A stretch of DNA of 64,000 bases from Hyphomicrobiales bacterium (GTDB lineage: Bacteria; Pseudomonadota; Alphaproteobacteria; Rhizobiales; Beijerinckiaceae): assembly GCA_026400535.1 (NCBI GenBank), contig JAPLOU010000042.1:34063-98062 (forward strand), given 5' to 3'. Positions 1-8,976 of the stretch are shown here, piece after piece; within the stretch, counting starts at the first letter, position 1, and each line of letters opens with the position of its first letter. The notes under the pieces are model-generated. The model was given only the letters and a program-made list of their open reading frames with translations. It did no database searches and was not told the DNA's origin. The translations under genes and the position numbers were made by a program.

Positions 1-1132
1 GCCCGAAGGCAGCCGTGCCGGCCAGACTGACCCGCCTCAGGCCACTGGTCGCGCCCGCCGCCACCATAAGGCACGCCGATATCAGCACAAGCGCGGCCAC
101 CAGGATACGTCCCACCGCGAGGAAACCGATTCCACTCCAGAACAGCAAAGGAATGGCGGCCGCCGTGGCAAGAGCTGCCACCAGCAGGAGACCGCTGCGT
201 TTGTCCCTCGACAACCTGTAGAGGAGCCCGATGCCGACCACAGCTGCCACTCCGGCAATCACGAGCGGCAGGTTTGGGGAGCCCGCGACCCCCCACGGGT
301 CGAAGATGCGGGCCAACTGGGCAGCGAGCGCCATTACATAGCCAGCAAGTCCCCAGGGCAGGAACGCGCTGAACAGAGGCGACCAGCCCCTGTCGAGAGC
401 CAGCACGCCGATGGCCGTGCTCGCGATGGCCAAGGCCAGTGCGTAGGCCAATTGGCTGCCGAACGCCGAGCTGCCGAGTGGCCCGGCAGCGACAAGCACG
501 AGCCAAAGACCGAGTGCCAGGACCGCCGCATGATGAACGGCCCGTCCCTGACGCCCGACGGCCAGCAGAAAAGCGGGGAGCAGAAAGACGAGGTACAGGG
601 GCGGCAGCTTTCCGCCGCTCGCTGCATGAGAGGTGAACAACCAGGCTGCACCGCTGGCCAGCGCAATGATCAGAGCGCCATCCGAGCGCATCAGTGCCGC
701 CACGGCCAATGCGCCTATCCCGACCATGAGAGCTCCAGCAGGCCAGTCCGCGGGCAGATGATACATCTGACCGACCAACGCGACGCCTGCGCCGAACAAA
801 AGCGCAGCGCAGGTGGCGGCCGCATCGGTGGCACGCGCAAGCCCGCGCCGGTCGAGCGCCCATGCCGCGCTGATGGATGCAACCACGGCAGCTATGGTCC
901 CGCCAAGCTTCGCCACGCGCGGGATGCCTTGCCAATTGGCCGCAACGAACGCGATCACGCCCGCGGAGAGCAACAGGCCTCCGAGCATCGCAAAAACCCA
1001 GGACAGCTTCAGGCCGCTGTCCGCATCCGACGCACGCCGGATGGCCGCAGCCTGATCGGGCAGCAGCAGGCCGGCCTGGGTCCAGTTGACCAGATCTGCC
1101 TCTAGGCGCTTGCGGTAACCTGACAGGAGCAT
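1..1132 (-). CDS. DUF2157-type membrane protein, 3' end outside window
   Basis: The reading frame is open from an ATG at 1132 down to the window edge with no stop, giving at least 377 residues, so the C-terminus is missing. The N-terminus has the pattern of DUF2157 proteins: a short basic and amphipathic start (YRKRLEADL, then W, then a Q-rich helix), followed by a first hydrophobic segment at about residues 40-60 ending FVAANW and then PRVAKL. The rest is a run of hydrophobic segments, so this is a polytopic inner-membrane protein. The function of the family is unknown. The start lies 84 bases downstream of the thrS stop on the same strand, so co-transcription with thrS is possible. Confidence 0.75.
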   Translation of the reverse strand, partial: MLLSGYRKRLEADLVNWTQAGLLLPDQAAAIRRASDADSGLKLSWVFAMLGGLLLSAGVIAFVAANWQGIPRVAKLGGTIAAVVASISAAWALDRRGLARATDAAATCAALLFGAGVALVGQMYHLPADWPAGALMVGIGALAVAALMRSDGALIIALASGAAWLFTSHAASGGKLPPLYLVFLLPAFLLAVGRQGRAVHHAAVLALGLWLVLVAAGPLGSSAFGSQLAYALALAIASTAIGVLALDRGWSPLFSAFLPWGLAGYVMALAAQLARIFDPWGVAGSPNLPLVIAGVAAVVGIGLLYRLSRDKRSGLLLVAALATAAAIPLLFWSGIGFLAVGRILVAALVLISACLMVAAGATSGLRRVSLAGTAAFG

Positions 1133-1216
1133 GGAACGACACGGTCCCGAACGAGACTTTCCAAGGTTCAGTCTATGCCGAGCCGATGAAGTCTTCCCTA
1201 AAACCGGCGCTGCTCT

Positions 1217-3232
1217 TCATACGGCGTCCAGCGAAGCCTTCGCGCGCCGTTCATCAGGCGCAAGCGCTTCGTCCATGAACGCCACAACCGCATCCTTCAG
1301 GGTCATCGACCTCTGCTCCTGTGAGCCGAGACGCCGCACCGAAACGGTCCTTTCCTCAGCCTCGCGCTTGCCGACCGCCAGGATGATCGGAACCTTTGCC
1401 AGTGAGTGCTCACGCACCTTGTAGTTGATCTTCTCGTTGCGCAGGTCGGCGCGGGCGCGCAGCCCGTGAGCCAACATCGCCTCGGTGACCTGTTCGGCAT
1501 AGGCGTCAGCCTCGGAGGTGATCGGGCAGACCACGATCTGCTCCGGCGCCAGCCAGAGCGGAAAATGCCCGGCATAGCTTTCGATCAGGATCCCGAGGAA
1601 ACGCTCCATCGAACCGCAGATCGCGCGGTGGATCATCACGGGCTGGGTCTTCTCGCCATCCGGCCCGATATAGAAGGCCCCGAAGCGCTCGGGCAGGTTG
1701 AAGTCCACCTGCGTCGTGCCGCATTGCCAGTCCCGGCCAATCGCGTCCCGCAGCGTGTACTCGAACTTGGGCCCGTAGAATGCGCCTTCGCCCGGATTGA
1801 TCGCGGTCTTGATCTTGCCGCCAGAGCCGTCCTCGATCCTTTTCAGGACCCTCAGCATTACCTGTTCGGCGCGGTCCCAAAGCGCATCGGAGCCGACCCG
1901 CTTTTCCGGGCGCGTGGACAGCTTTACCACAAGAGAGACAAAGCCAAAATCGGCATAGACTGACAGCATGAGTTCGTTGATCTTCAGGCACTCGGCTTCC
2001 ATCTGCGCGTCTGTGCAGAAGATGTGCGCATCATCCTGCGTGAAGCCCCTCACGCGCATCAGCCCGTGCAGCGCGCCGGACGCCTCGTAGCGATGCACCA
2101 TGCCGAACTCGGCAAGCCGTATCGGCAGATCGCGGTAGCTCTTCAGCCCATGCTTAAAGAGCTGCACATGCCCTGGGCAGTTCATCGGCTTGAGGGCGAA
2201 CACACGCTGGTCGGCGTTCTCGTCCCGAGGGTTCATGAAGGCATAGGCGGACTTCACAGCAAACATGTTCTCCTGATACCAGCCCCAGTGGCCGGAGGTT
2301 TCCCACAAGCTCTTGTCGAGCACCTGCGGGGCGTTGACCTCCTCATAGTCGCGGCGCAGCCGGCGGCGCATGTAGGCCGTCAGCTGCTGGAACAGCGTCC
2401 AGCCTTTCGAATGCCAGAACACCGTGCCCGGTCCTTCGTCCTGGAAATGGAACAGGTTCATCTCGCGGCCGAGCTTGCGGTGATCGCGCCTCTCCGCCTC
2501 CTCGATCTGGTGCAGGTGCGCGTCCAGCTCCTCCTGCCTGGCGAAGGCTGTACCGTAGATGCGCGTCAGCATCGGATTTCTGGAATCGCCGCGCCAGTAA
2601 GCCCCGGCCACCTTCATCAGCTTGAAAGCAGTGCCGACCTTGCCAGTCGAGGTCATATGCGGTCCACGACACAGGTCGATCCAGTCCCCCTGCGCATACA
2701 TTTTTAGCGTCTGATCCTCGGGAATCGCATCGACCAGTTCGACCTTGAAGGCCTCGCCCTTGTCCCGGAAGAACGCCTTGGCCCGGTCTCGGCTCCATTC
2801 CTCCTTGGTGAAGTGTCTGTCGCGGGCGATGACCTCGCGCATCTTCTTCTCGATGACCTGAAGATCATCGAGCGTGAATGGCTGGTTGCGGTAAAAATCG
2901 TAGAAGAAACCGTTCTCGATCACCGGGCCGATGGTGACTTGTGTTCCCGGAAACAACTCCTGCACGGCCTCAGCCAGCACATGGGCGCAGTCGTGCCGGA
3001 TCAACTCCAGCGCGCGCGGATCCTCGCGGTTGATGAACTCGATCCTGGCGTCGCGGGCGATCGGATCATGCAGGTCGGCCACGACGCCGTCGAGCGCCAT
3101 GGCAACGGTCCGCTTGAGCAGCGATGGCGAAATGCCTCCCGCGATCTGGGCGCCGGTCGTGCCCGCAGGAAAAGTGCGCTGCGCGCCATCGGGAAATGTG
3201 ACGGAAACGGAGGATACGGAAGGAGCGCTCAT
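1217..3232 (-). CDS. thrS: Threonine--tRNA ligase
   Basis: Class II aminoacyl-tRNA synthetase that charges tRNA-Thr in the cytoplasm. At 671 residues it has the full-length layout: an N-terminal TGS domain (about 1-70), an editing domain with the HxxxH zinc-like motif at H80 and H84, the catalytic core with MNCPGH (zinc-binding Cys), the motif 2 region around MVHRYE and the motif 3 region around [13 protein letters not shown], then the C-terminal anticodon-binding domain. An AGGAG-like ribosome site lies about 9 bases before the ATG. The gene is intact and the call is secure. Confidence 0.98.
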   Translation of the reverse strand: MSAPSVSSVSVTFPDGAQRTFPAGTTGAQIAGGISPSLLKRTVAMALDGVVADLHDPIARDARIEFINREDPRALELIRHDCAHVLAEAVQELFPGTQVTIGPVIENGFFYDFYRNQPFTLDDLQVIEKKMREVIARDRHFTKEEWSRDRAKAFFRDKGEAFKVELVDAIPEDQTLKMYAQGDWIDLCRGPHMTSTGKVGTAFKLMKVAGAYWRGDSRNPMLTRIYGTAFARQEELDAHLHQIEEAERRDHRKLGREMNLFHFQDEGPGTVFWHSKGWTLFQQLTAYMRRRLRRDYEEVNAPQVLDKSLWETSGHWGWYQENMFAVKSAYAFMNPRDENADQRVFALKPMNCPGHVQLFKHGLKSYRDLPIRLAEFGMVHRYEASGALHGLMRVRGFTQDDAHIFCTDAQMEAECLKINELMLSVYADFGFVSLVVKLSTRPEKRVGSDALWDRAEQVMLRVLKRIEDGSGGKIKTAINPGEGAFYGPKFEYTLRDAIGRDWQCGTTQVDFNLPERFGAFYIGPDGEKTQPVMIHRAICGSMERFLGILIESYAGHFPLWLAPEQIVVCPITSEADAYAEQVTEAMLAHGLRARADLRNEKINYKVREHSLAKVPIILAVGKREAEERTVSVRRLGSQEQRSMTLKDAVVAFMDEALAPDERRAKASLDAV

Positions 3233-3409
3233 GGGCTCATCTCCTGCTCACTCGGGGATACGAACCCCGTAAGTCAGTCCGGCCGCGCATGTGAAGGATC
3301 GCCGCAGCCCCGCGCCCGGAACAGATTGCAGCGTTGCCGGGGCTTGCGTCCTGATCGTGAAGCAAACACCTTGTGGACGGGATAACCGAGGCGCAGGGCG
3401 CAAACAAGC

Positions 3410-4639
3410 ATGATCTTGACCTGGATGAGGCGGCTGTCTGTGGCGGCGGGACTTGCCGTTAGCCTCTGCGGCGCCGCTCTGGCACAAAGTCCGCAGGCAC
3501 GCACCGTGCCGCAGCCGACCTATGTCCAGATCCGCGATGCCATGACATTCCGCCTAGCCGAGGGCCAGGGGCCACGCGGCGCCACCCGCTGGGTCAGCGC
3601 GACGGGACAGATCCAAGGCAACACGGCCTCCCAGTTCGAAGACTTCCGGAAAGCCAACAAAATCGAGGGCTTGCCGCTTGTTCTTGACTCAACAGGTGGG
3701 CGCGTGTTCGCCGCCATGGCGCTGGGCCGTATCGTGCGTTCGCTGCGCATGCCGACCACGGTGGCCCGCACCATCAGCGAAGGCAGTGGCGACATCGTGC
3801 GCAGCAAGGATGTCAGCTGTGCCTCGGCCTGCGTGCTCGTGCTGATGGGCGGCATCGACCGATCAGTTCCGGACGACGCGCGGATCGACGTGCACATGTT
3901 CAGCGTGGAGCTTGACGCAGAGGGCAACAAGGCCCGCGCCGATCCGACCTTCCGCGACATCGAGCAATCGCAGCGGGGCATGGCCCGCCATGCGGTCTAC
4001 CTGTCCGAGATGGGCATTGCTGCGCGCTACCTCGAGATCATGACCGAGGCGAGCTTCAAGGGTGCGATGCGGCGCATGACGCGCGACGAGATCACACAGA
4101 CGCAGCTAGCCGTGGTCACGCCGCGCGAATTGAACGCGCCAAGGCTGACAGGATGGTCGATCAGTTCGCGCGGCGCACCGCCGCAACTGATCCGCAGCGC
4201 GCTGCTTAGCGAGACAGCGCAGATGAGCGTGGACCATGAACTGGTCGTCGAATGCGACAATGTCCGGGGCTTCTACTGGACGACATACCGGCAGCAGCTA
4301 CGCCGTCTTGAAGGCCAACGGCCACAGGGCCAGCCCGTCAGCGTGACGTCCGCGCGGCTCGAGACCGGCGGCTGGAACTTCGTGTTCCAGTTCCCGCCCC
4401 GTGGTCTTGGCATCAACACGGTGGGCAACGACCTCTGGCTGCGCCGACCGATGCCCCAGAAAGTGCTCGAGGATGCCGTCGCGAACCGCAGGCTCGACGT
4501 CGTTCTGGGCGGCCCAGGACGGGAGCGGCAGACCTCGAACCTGTTCGACCCAAGCCTGGGACGACTTCTGCCCGACTTCATCCGGCGCTGCGAGGCGAGG
4601 CCCGGGCTGGTCAGTGTCGGTCCGAATCCACGTCGCTGA
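3410..4639 (+). CDS. Periplasmic ClpP/crotonase-like protein (COG3904 type)
   Basis: A protein of 409 residues with an N-terminal signal peptide (hydrophobic core about residues 8-22, then AxA-like cleavage). The middle region resembles the ClpP/SppA fold: D93-S-T-G-G, as in the substrate-binding SGG loop of these enzymes, and C137-A-S139-A-C141 followed by a hydrophobic strand and GG, where S139 sits at the expected nucleophile position. This matches predicted periplasmic proteins of COG3904, common in Hyphomicrobiales and without known substrate. The roughly 200-residue C-terminal part shows no motif I recognise. Its last 29 bases overlap the convergent yidD gene. Proteolytic activity is inference only. 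Confidence 0.72.
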   Translation: MILTWMRRLSVAAGLAVSLCGAALAQSPQARTVPQPTYVQIRDAMTFRLAEGQGPRGATRWVSATGQIQGNTASQFEDFRKANKIEGLPLVLDSTGGRVFAAMALGRIVRSLRMPTTVARTISEGSGDIVRSKDVSCASACVLVLMGGIDRSVPDDARIDVHMFSVELDAEGNKARADPTFRDIEQSQRGMARHAVYLSEMGIAARYLEIMTEASFKGAMRRMTRDEITQTQLAVVTPRELNAPRLTGWSISSRGAPPQLIRSALLSETAQMSVDHELVVECDNVRGFYWTTYRQQLRRLEGQRPQGQPVSVTSARLETGGWNFVFQFPPRGLGINTVGNDLWLRRPMPQKVLEDAVANRRLDVVLGGPGRERQTSNLFDPSLGRLLPDFIRRCEARPGLVSVGPNPRR

Positions 4640-4937
4640 GCGCGGCCTCAGGAGCGTTGACGCCCCGCCAGCGCCCGTACCGCCAGGGCGTCAGCACCGT
4701 CGCGCCGTCTGGCAGCGCCTCGCAGACGAGATCGATTCCGTTCGTGCCCCATGGATTGCAGCGGCAGATCCGGGCGAGTCCGATCCAGGAGCCGGCCCAG
4801 ACACCATGCCGCTGGATCGCCTCGTCGGCATACGCGGAGCACGAGGGCCAGTGGCGACATTGCCGCCCGACAAACGCGGAAAAACTGAGTTGGTAGCCGC
4901 GGATGACGTAATGTGCCGCGCGGCGGCCGAGCCTCAT
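4611..4937 (-). CDS. yidD: Membrane protein insertion efficiency factor YidD
   Basis: Small protein (108 residues from the ATG at 4937) of the YidD family, thought to help YidC insert inner-membrane proteins. The family core is clear: a GYQ helix, then a cysteine-rich stretch (RQCRHWPSCSAYA), a basic AIQRHG region, then a second conserved segment with RICRCNPW and G. The ATG at 4937 is preferred over one ten codons upstream because it starts just after the stop of the MAPEG gene and gives the usual family N-terminus. YidD usually neighbours rnpA, rpmH and yidC; here it does not, which is common in alphaproteobacteria. Confidence 0.92.
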   Translation of the reverse strand: MRLGRRAAHYVIRGYQLSFSAFVGRQCRHWPSCSAYADEAIQRHGVWAGSWIGLARICRCNPWGTNGIDLVCEALPDGATVLTPWRYGRWRGVNAPEAALSDVDSDRH

Positions 4938-4938
4938 C

Positions 4939-5349
4939 TCACCAGATCGCCCGGACGATGAGGGCAAGCGCGGTCAGGATGAGCGCGCTGAAGGTCATCA
5001 TCATGCCGCCGACGCGGCCAAATGAACTTCCGGCGGAACTGGTCAGGCCGACCGCATGCAGGGCGCGACCAACCACGGTCAGGATGCCAACGCCGTGGAT
5101 GACCGAAGCCGGAGCACCGATCAGGGCCAGCATCACCATGCCGGCCAGCGCAAAAGGCACGTTCTCGGCAAAGTTGGCGTGGACACGGATGGCCCTCGCC
5201 AGCATCGGGTCCTTGCCATCGCCGATGCCGATTTTCTTGGAGCGGCGCAGGCCGATCACACGAAACTGCAGCACGATCCCCATGAGGATCAGCACGCCTG
5301 TGTAGAGCGCAGCCGCTGAAACATGGGCCGGAACGTCTTCCATCAGCAT
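4939..5349 (-). CDS. MAPEG family membrane protein
   Basis: A 136-residue protein with about four transmembrane helices and the MAPEG-family signature: the first helix ends in a basic loop (GLRRSKKIGIGDG), followed by RVHANFAENVPFALAG, the usual region carrying the conserved RxHxNxxE residues that bind glutathione in eukaryotic members, and a C-terminal GRALHAVG segment. Bacterial members are inner-membrane proteins of mostly unknown substrate. The stop is followed one base later by the yidD start, so the two are probably co-transcribed. An alternative ATG lies two codons in. Confidence 0.85.
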   Translation of the reverse strand: MLMEDVPAHVSAAALYTGVLILMGIVLQFRVIGLRRSKKIGIGDGKDPMLARAIRVHANFAENVPFALAGMVMLALIGAPASVIHGVGILTVVGRALHAVGLTSSAGSSFGRVGGMMMTFSALILTALALIVRAIW

Positions 5350-5364
5350 CGGGGGTTTCCAGTT

Positions 5365-5829
5365 CTATTCGGCTGCAGAGGCAGCATGTGCGGCGGCCGC
5401 GCGGCGCGAATCGATCTGAGACAGTGCGTCGACCACCGCATCGAAGGTCAGCAGCGTCGAGGCATGGCGCGCCTTGTAGTCCCTGACAGGCAGCAGGACT
5501 TCAAGCTCGGTCCATTCTCCGGAGGGTGGATCGCCGCCCTCCTTCAGCATTCTGCGCACTTCATCGCGGACCGCGCGCAACTGCTTCTCTGTCGCGCCGA
5601 CCACATGGCGCGCCATGATCGAGGACGAGGCCTGCCCGAGCGCGCAGGCTTTCACCTCATGGGCGAAGTCGGCAACACGGTCACCGTCCATCGTGATGTC
5701 CACAGTCACCGTCGAGCCGCAAAGCTTCGAATGCGCCACCGCAGTCGCATCCGGCGCCACAAGGCGTCCGAGCCGCGGTATGTTGGCGGCCAGTTCCAGA
5801 ATGCGTTTATTGTAAACGTCGCTGAGCAT
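5365..5829 (-). CDS. Solitary IscU/NifU-N-like Fe-S cluster scaffold protein
   Basis: A 154-residue protein of the IscU/SufU/NifU N-terminal family. Two of the three usual cysteines are visible: one in KLCGSTV (where family members have LCGD) and one in EVKACALGQAS. At the third position the sequence reads YKARHAS, with histidine where classical IscU has cysteine. The ATG at 5829 is preferred over a start 22 codons upstream because family similarity begins there (LSDVYNKRILELA). A TATAAT-like box at 5839-5844 on this strand sits only 9 bases before it, so the mRNA may be nearly leaderless. There is no isc or suf operon nearby. A role in cluster assembly is inferred. Confidence 0.8.
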   Translation of the reverse strand: MLSDVYNKRILELAANIPRLGRLVAPDATAVAHSKLCGSTVTVDITMDGDRVADFAHEVKACALGQASSSIMARHVVGATEKQLRAVRDEVRRMLKEGGDPPSGEWTELEVLLPVRDYKARHASTLLTFDAVVDALSQIDSRRAAAAHAASAAE

Positions 5830-5870
5830 GATGAGAACATTATAAGCAGTCTTGGTTCCGATGGCGAGTG

Positions 5871-5904
5871 TGTCGGCAGCACATGTCGGCAGCACATGTG
5901 CTGC
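5871..5904. promoter_or_regulatory. 13-base tandem repeat fused to a 16-base palindrome; candidate operator
   Basis: TGTCGGCAGCACA occurs twice head to tail (5871-5896) and runs into a perfect palindrome, GCAGCACATGTGCTGC (5889-5904). It lies between the divergent Fe-S scaffold gene (start 5829) and folE (start 6040), about 25 bases upstream of the scaffold gene's TATAAT-like box. The layout suits binding of a dimeric regulator, but no regulator is known and the function is inferred. Confidence 0.4.
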
Positions 5905-6039
5905 GATGCTGTAACCTGGTGATCGCCCGCCGGCTCGCCATCACCACTGTGTGATCCTTGCGGCCAAGCGCCGCGCCTTGTGGTCCGCTGGTGGCGGCAT
6001 CACGTAAAATAATTGTTAGCAAAGAAAGGTAGGCTCCAC

Positions 6040-6720
6040 ATGAATCCGGTGGTTAAGCCCTCTATCGCCACCTCACGACCGATGGTGGCGCAGTCCGCAC
6101 AAGTGGCCCCGAAGAATGACCAGTTTCTGATCAGGCATCCGACGCGCGAGGAAGCGGAGGCCGCGGTCCGCACGCTCATCCTGTGGGCGGGCGATGACCC
6201 ATCGCGCGAAGGGCTCCTCGATACGCCCAAGCGCGTCACCAAGGCCTTCAAGGAGTTCTACAAGGGCTATGAGGAGGACGCAGCCGAGATCCTTGACCGC
6301 GTGTTCGAGGAGGTCGATGGCTACTCCGACATTGTTCTGGTGCGCGACATCCCCTTCTATTCCCACTGCGAGCATCATCTCGTGCCCTTCGTCGGCAAGG
6401 CGCACATCGCCTACTATCCGGCAAACGGCGTGGTCGGCCTGTCGAAGCTGGCCCGTGTCGTCGACGCCTATGCGCGCCGCATGCAGACGCAGGAAACCAT
6501 GACCGCACAGATTGCCAACGTGATCGACGATGTCCTGAAGCCGCGCGGCGTCGCCGTGCTGATCGAGGCGGAGCACATGTGCATGTCGATGCGCGGCGTT
6601 CAGAAGCATGGCTCCTCAACCCTGACCACGCAGTATCGCGGCATTTTCGAGAATGACCCGGCCGAGCAGGTCAAGTTCTTCACGATGGTGAAGTCGCAGC
6701 CGCTGCGCGCCTCGCTTTGA
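6040..6720 (+). CDS. folE: GTP cyclohydrolase I
   Basis: Converts GTP to 7,8-dihydroneopterin triphosphate, the first step of folate (and queuosine) synthesis, in the cytoplasm. The 226-residue protein has the complete type I core: the substrate region [13 protein letters not shown], the zinc-site cluster [10 protein letters not shown], the region [10 protein letters not shown], then [10 protein letters not shown] and STLTTQYRG near the C-terminus. The ATG at 6040 is preceded by an AAAGG-type site; the frame extends 27 bases further upstream only through a TTG. The gene is followed by a strong terminator and then hisI, so it is probably a single transcription unit. Confidence 0.98.
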   Translation: MNPVVKPSIATSRPMVAQSAQVAPKNDQFLIRHPTREEAEAAVRTLILWAGDDPSREGLLDTPKRVTKAFKEFYKGYEEDAAEILDRVFEEVDGYSDIVLVRDIPFYSHCEHHLVPFVGKAHIAYYPANGVVGLSKLARVVDAYARRMQTQETMTAQIANVIDDVLKPRGVAVLIEAEHMCMSMRGVQKHGSSTLTTQYRGIFENDPAEQVKFFTMVKSQPLRASL

Positions 6721-6749
6721 CGCACGCCCTTATCGCGGGCTAGGCATGG

Positions 6750-6774
6750 AACGCGCCGGAAACGGCGCGTTTTC
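6750..6774 (+). terminator. Rho-independent terminator after folE
   Basis: A perfect 9-bp stem (AACGCGCCG / CGGCGCGTT) with a GAAA loop runs into a short T-run. It lies 29 bases after the folE stop and 24 bases before the hisI start. Confidence 0.85.
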
Positions 6775-6797
6775 CGTTACGATATGAGGATAATCCC

Positions 6798-7241
6798 GTG
6801 AGCCAGTTTCCAGCGCCGGGCGGCAAGCAACAGATTGAAGAGGGGGGCGTTCTGTCGCCACGCTTTGACGCCGCCGGCCTGATCACCTGCGTCACCACCC
6901 ATGCCGGAAACGGCGAGTTGCTGATGGTCGCACATATGAACGCGGAGGCCCTGCGCCTGACCATCGAGACCGGGGAGGCGTGGTACTGGTCGCGCTCGCG
7001 CCAGACGCTTTGGCACAAGGGCGACACATCAGGGCAGATCCAACAGGTAGAGGAGATCCGCATCGACTGCGATCAGGATGCCGTCTGGCTGAAGGTCAGG
7101 GTTGCGGGCGATGGCCGGTGCTGTCACACGGGCCGGGAGAGCTGCTTTTATCGTGTGCAGCCTCTCGCCGACGGGACCGCGGCACTAAGGCCGCTGATCA
7201 TCTGCACACCCACTGACCAGAGCGATGCGACATGCTCATGA
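6798..7241 (+). CDS. hisI: Phosphoribosyl-AMP cyclohydrolase
   Basis: Third step of histidine synthesis: hydrolytic opening of the purine ring of phosphoribosyl-AMP. The single-domain protein (147 residues, no fused HisE part) shows the family motifs: [10 protein letters not shown], the WSRSR and LWHKGDTSG loop, the metal-binding DCDQDA, and the zinc cysteines in [12 protein letters not shown]. The start is GTG; the only nearby upstream ATG frame closes at once. The C-terminal tail of about 15 residues after the core is not conserved. Other his genes are not in the window. Confidence 0.96.
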   Translation: MSQFPAPGGKQQIEEGGVLSPRFDAAGLITCVTTHAGNGELLMVAHMNAEALRLTIETGEAWYWSRSRQTLWHKGDTSGQIQQVEEIRIDCDQDAVWLKVRVAGDGRCCHTGRESCFYRVQPLADGTAALRPLIICTPTDQSDATCS

Positions 7242-7416
7242 AGCAGACACCATACTGTCAAATATGACCGCTATCCCGACCATGGATCACCGGATGTTAA
7301 CCGGCTGTCGGGCACTTCGCGCGATACTTTCCCATCTCTGGTGACCTTTGGAGGGTGCCGTGACTTGGGACAGGATCGTGCGCCGCGCCACGGGGCTTGG
7401 AGGGGGCGGAAGCACG

Positions 7417-8400
7417 ATGAACATTGAGACCGTGGGCCTGCAGGAAGCGCCGGCCGGCAAGCCGAGGCTGGCATTGGCGCTCGGAGGCGGTGCCGCCCGC
7501 GGCTGGGCCCACATCGGTGTTCTCAAGACGCTCAGGAAGGCCGGCCTCGAACCGGATATCCTCGCCGGAACCTCCATCGGCGCTCTGGTCGGCGGCGTGT
7601 ATGCGGCAGGTCGCCTTCAGGACCTTGAGGATTGGGCACGCTCTCTGACCAAGCGCAGGATGGTCGGGCTGATGGATTTTCACATTGGCGGATCCGGGCT
7701 GATCTCCGGTGACAGGCTGAAGCGCCTTCTTGGCACCGAACTGATGGACATCGCCATTGAGGACCTGCCACTGACCTACGCCGCGATCGCGACGGAACTT
7801 GGTACCGGCCATGAAATCTGGCTGACCCACGGATTGCTCGTCGATGCGATGCGGGCCTCCTACGCGTTGCCCGGCGTGTTTGACCCGGTGAAACTGGGCG
7901 GGCGCTGGCTGATGGACGGCGCCATGGTCAACCCGATCCCGGTCTCCGCCGCACGCGCCATGGGAGCCGACGTCGTGATCTGCGTCAACCTGAATGGCGA
8001 TACCGGCGGGCGCGGCACCATCATCCAGTCGCACCGCGCCGACCTCGACCAGAATCACATGACCCCGGACCTGGAGATCCGCCCCGCTTCAAGCTGGCTC
8101 CGCTCCTTTTCCGGCGCGGCACGGCGCGTCCGCTCGCTGGTCGGGCGGGCGCAGGACGAAAATCCCGCGCCCGGGTTGGTGGGCGTCATGATCGACGCCT
8201 TCAACATCACGCAGGACCGGATTTCCCGCTCGCGCCTGGCGGGCGATCCACCGGACAGCATGATCTCGCCCAGGCTCGGCAAGATCGGGCTGTTCGACTT
8301 CCACCGCGCGCACGAAACCATCGAACAGGGCGCCATCGCCGCCGAACGCGCGCTGGACGACATTCTGGCGGCCATCGCGGCCTGCCCGGTCCTGAAATGA
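7417..8400 (+). CDS. Patatin-like phospholipase family protein (RssA type)
   Basis: Probable serine lipid acyl hydrolase of 327 residues with the patatin Ser-Asp dyad: the oxyanion loop GGGAARGW near the N-terminus, GTS53IG as the GXSXG nucleophile elbow and D167-G-A. No signal peptide or lipobox is seen, so a cytoplasmic or membrane-associated place is likely. The start is uncertain: the ATG at 7417 has a GGAAG sequence upstream, but a GTG at 7360 with GGAGGG four bases ahead is also plausible and would add 19 residues. The region after about residue 220 is typical of the RssA subgroup. The substrate is unknown. Confidence 0.88.
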   Translation: MNIETVGLQEAPAGKPRLALALGGGAARGWAHIGVLKTLRKAGLEPDILAGTSIGALVGGVYAAGRLQDLEDWARSLTKRRMVGLMDFHIGGSGLISGDRLKRLLGTELMDIAIEDLPLTYAAIATELGTGHEIWLTHGLLVDAMRASYALPGVFDPVKLGGRWLMDGAMVNPIPVSAARAMGADVVICVNLNGDTGGRGTIIQSHRADLDQNHMTPDLEIRPASSWLRSFSGAARRVRSLVGRAQDENPAPGLVGVMIDAFNITQDRISRSRLAGDPPDSMISPRLGKIGLFDFHRAHETIEQGAIAAERALDDILAAIAACPVLK

Positions 8401-8407
8401 GGCAGCC

Positions 8408-8839
8408 TCAGGCCATCGAGATATAATCGCGCATCGCGCGGGTCTCGGCCTCGATCTTCTCGACATGGCGCTTGACCACGTCGCCGATCGAGATGATCCC
8501 GGCAAGCCGGCCATCTTGGACAACCGGCAGATGGCGGAACTTGCCCGCTGTCATGATTTCCATCGCGCTCTCGATCGACATTGCGGCCGAACATGTGGTG
8601 ACCTTCGCCGTCATACGGCGCGACACCGGTTCGTCGAGAGCGTTCGCGCCACTCTGCGCCAGCGCGCGAACAATATCACGCTCGGACAGGATGCCGAGCA
8701 CCGCCCCGTCCGCCCCGGTCACGACCGCAGCGCCGATCTTGCGTTCGGACAGGATGGAGGCGGCCTCCGCGAGGGTGCGATGCGGCTGGATCGTTTGAAC
8801 GTCATGGCCTTTCTCGGCCAGGATACGAGAGACACTCAT
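8408..8839 (-). CDS. Two-CBS-domain protein
   Basis: A 143-residue protein made only of two CBS domains (about 8-65 and 73-130), with the usual GILSERDIVR and GIISIGDVVKR ends. Such stand-alone CBS pairs bind adenosine-type nucleotides and act as cellular energy sensors or regulators of partner proteins. The partner is not evident: the neighbours are a convergent patatin-like gene and a rhomboid gene upstream on the same strand. Confidence 0.92.
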   Translation of the reverse strand: MSVSRILAEKGHDVQTIQPHRTLAEAASILSERKIGAAVVTGADGAVLGILSERDIVRALAQSGANALDEPVSRRMTAKVTTCSAAMSIESAMEIMTAGKFRHLPVVQDGRLAGIISIGDVVKRHVEKIEAETRAMRDYISMA

Positions 8840-8976
8840 GGACTAAACTCCAGGGCTTGGCGCCGTGCCTGCCGGCGCTCTGTTCATGAACGCTGATGCG
8901 CACCGGTTCGCGCCGACGCAGGCGGTCAGTCTGCGACGAAAGTCGCATAGGCCGCAAGGGGAGAAAGCGAGGCAGC

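Noticed and set aside
452..1105. Long + strand frame of 217 codons over the DUF2157 gene
   Set aside because: It is antisense to the membrane protein gene with the same codon borders, is rich in Arg/Gln/His and has no family features.
3233..3409. T-box or other leader RNA between thrS and the ClpP-like gene
   Set aside because: No T-box motif is seen, T-boxes are not expected in this group, and the short divergent region shows no clear stable fold.
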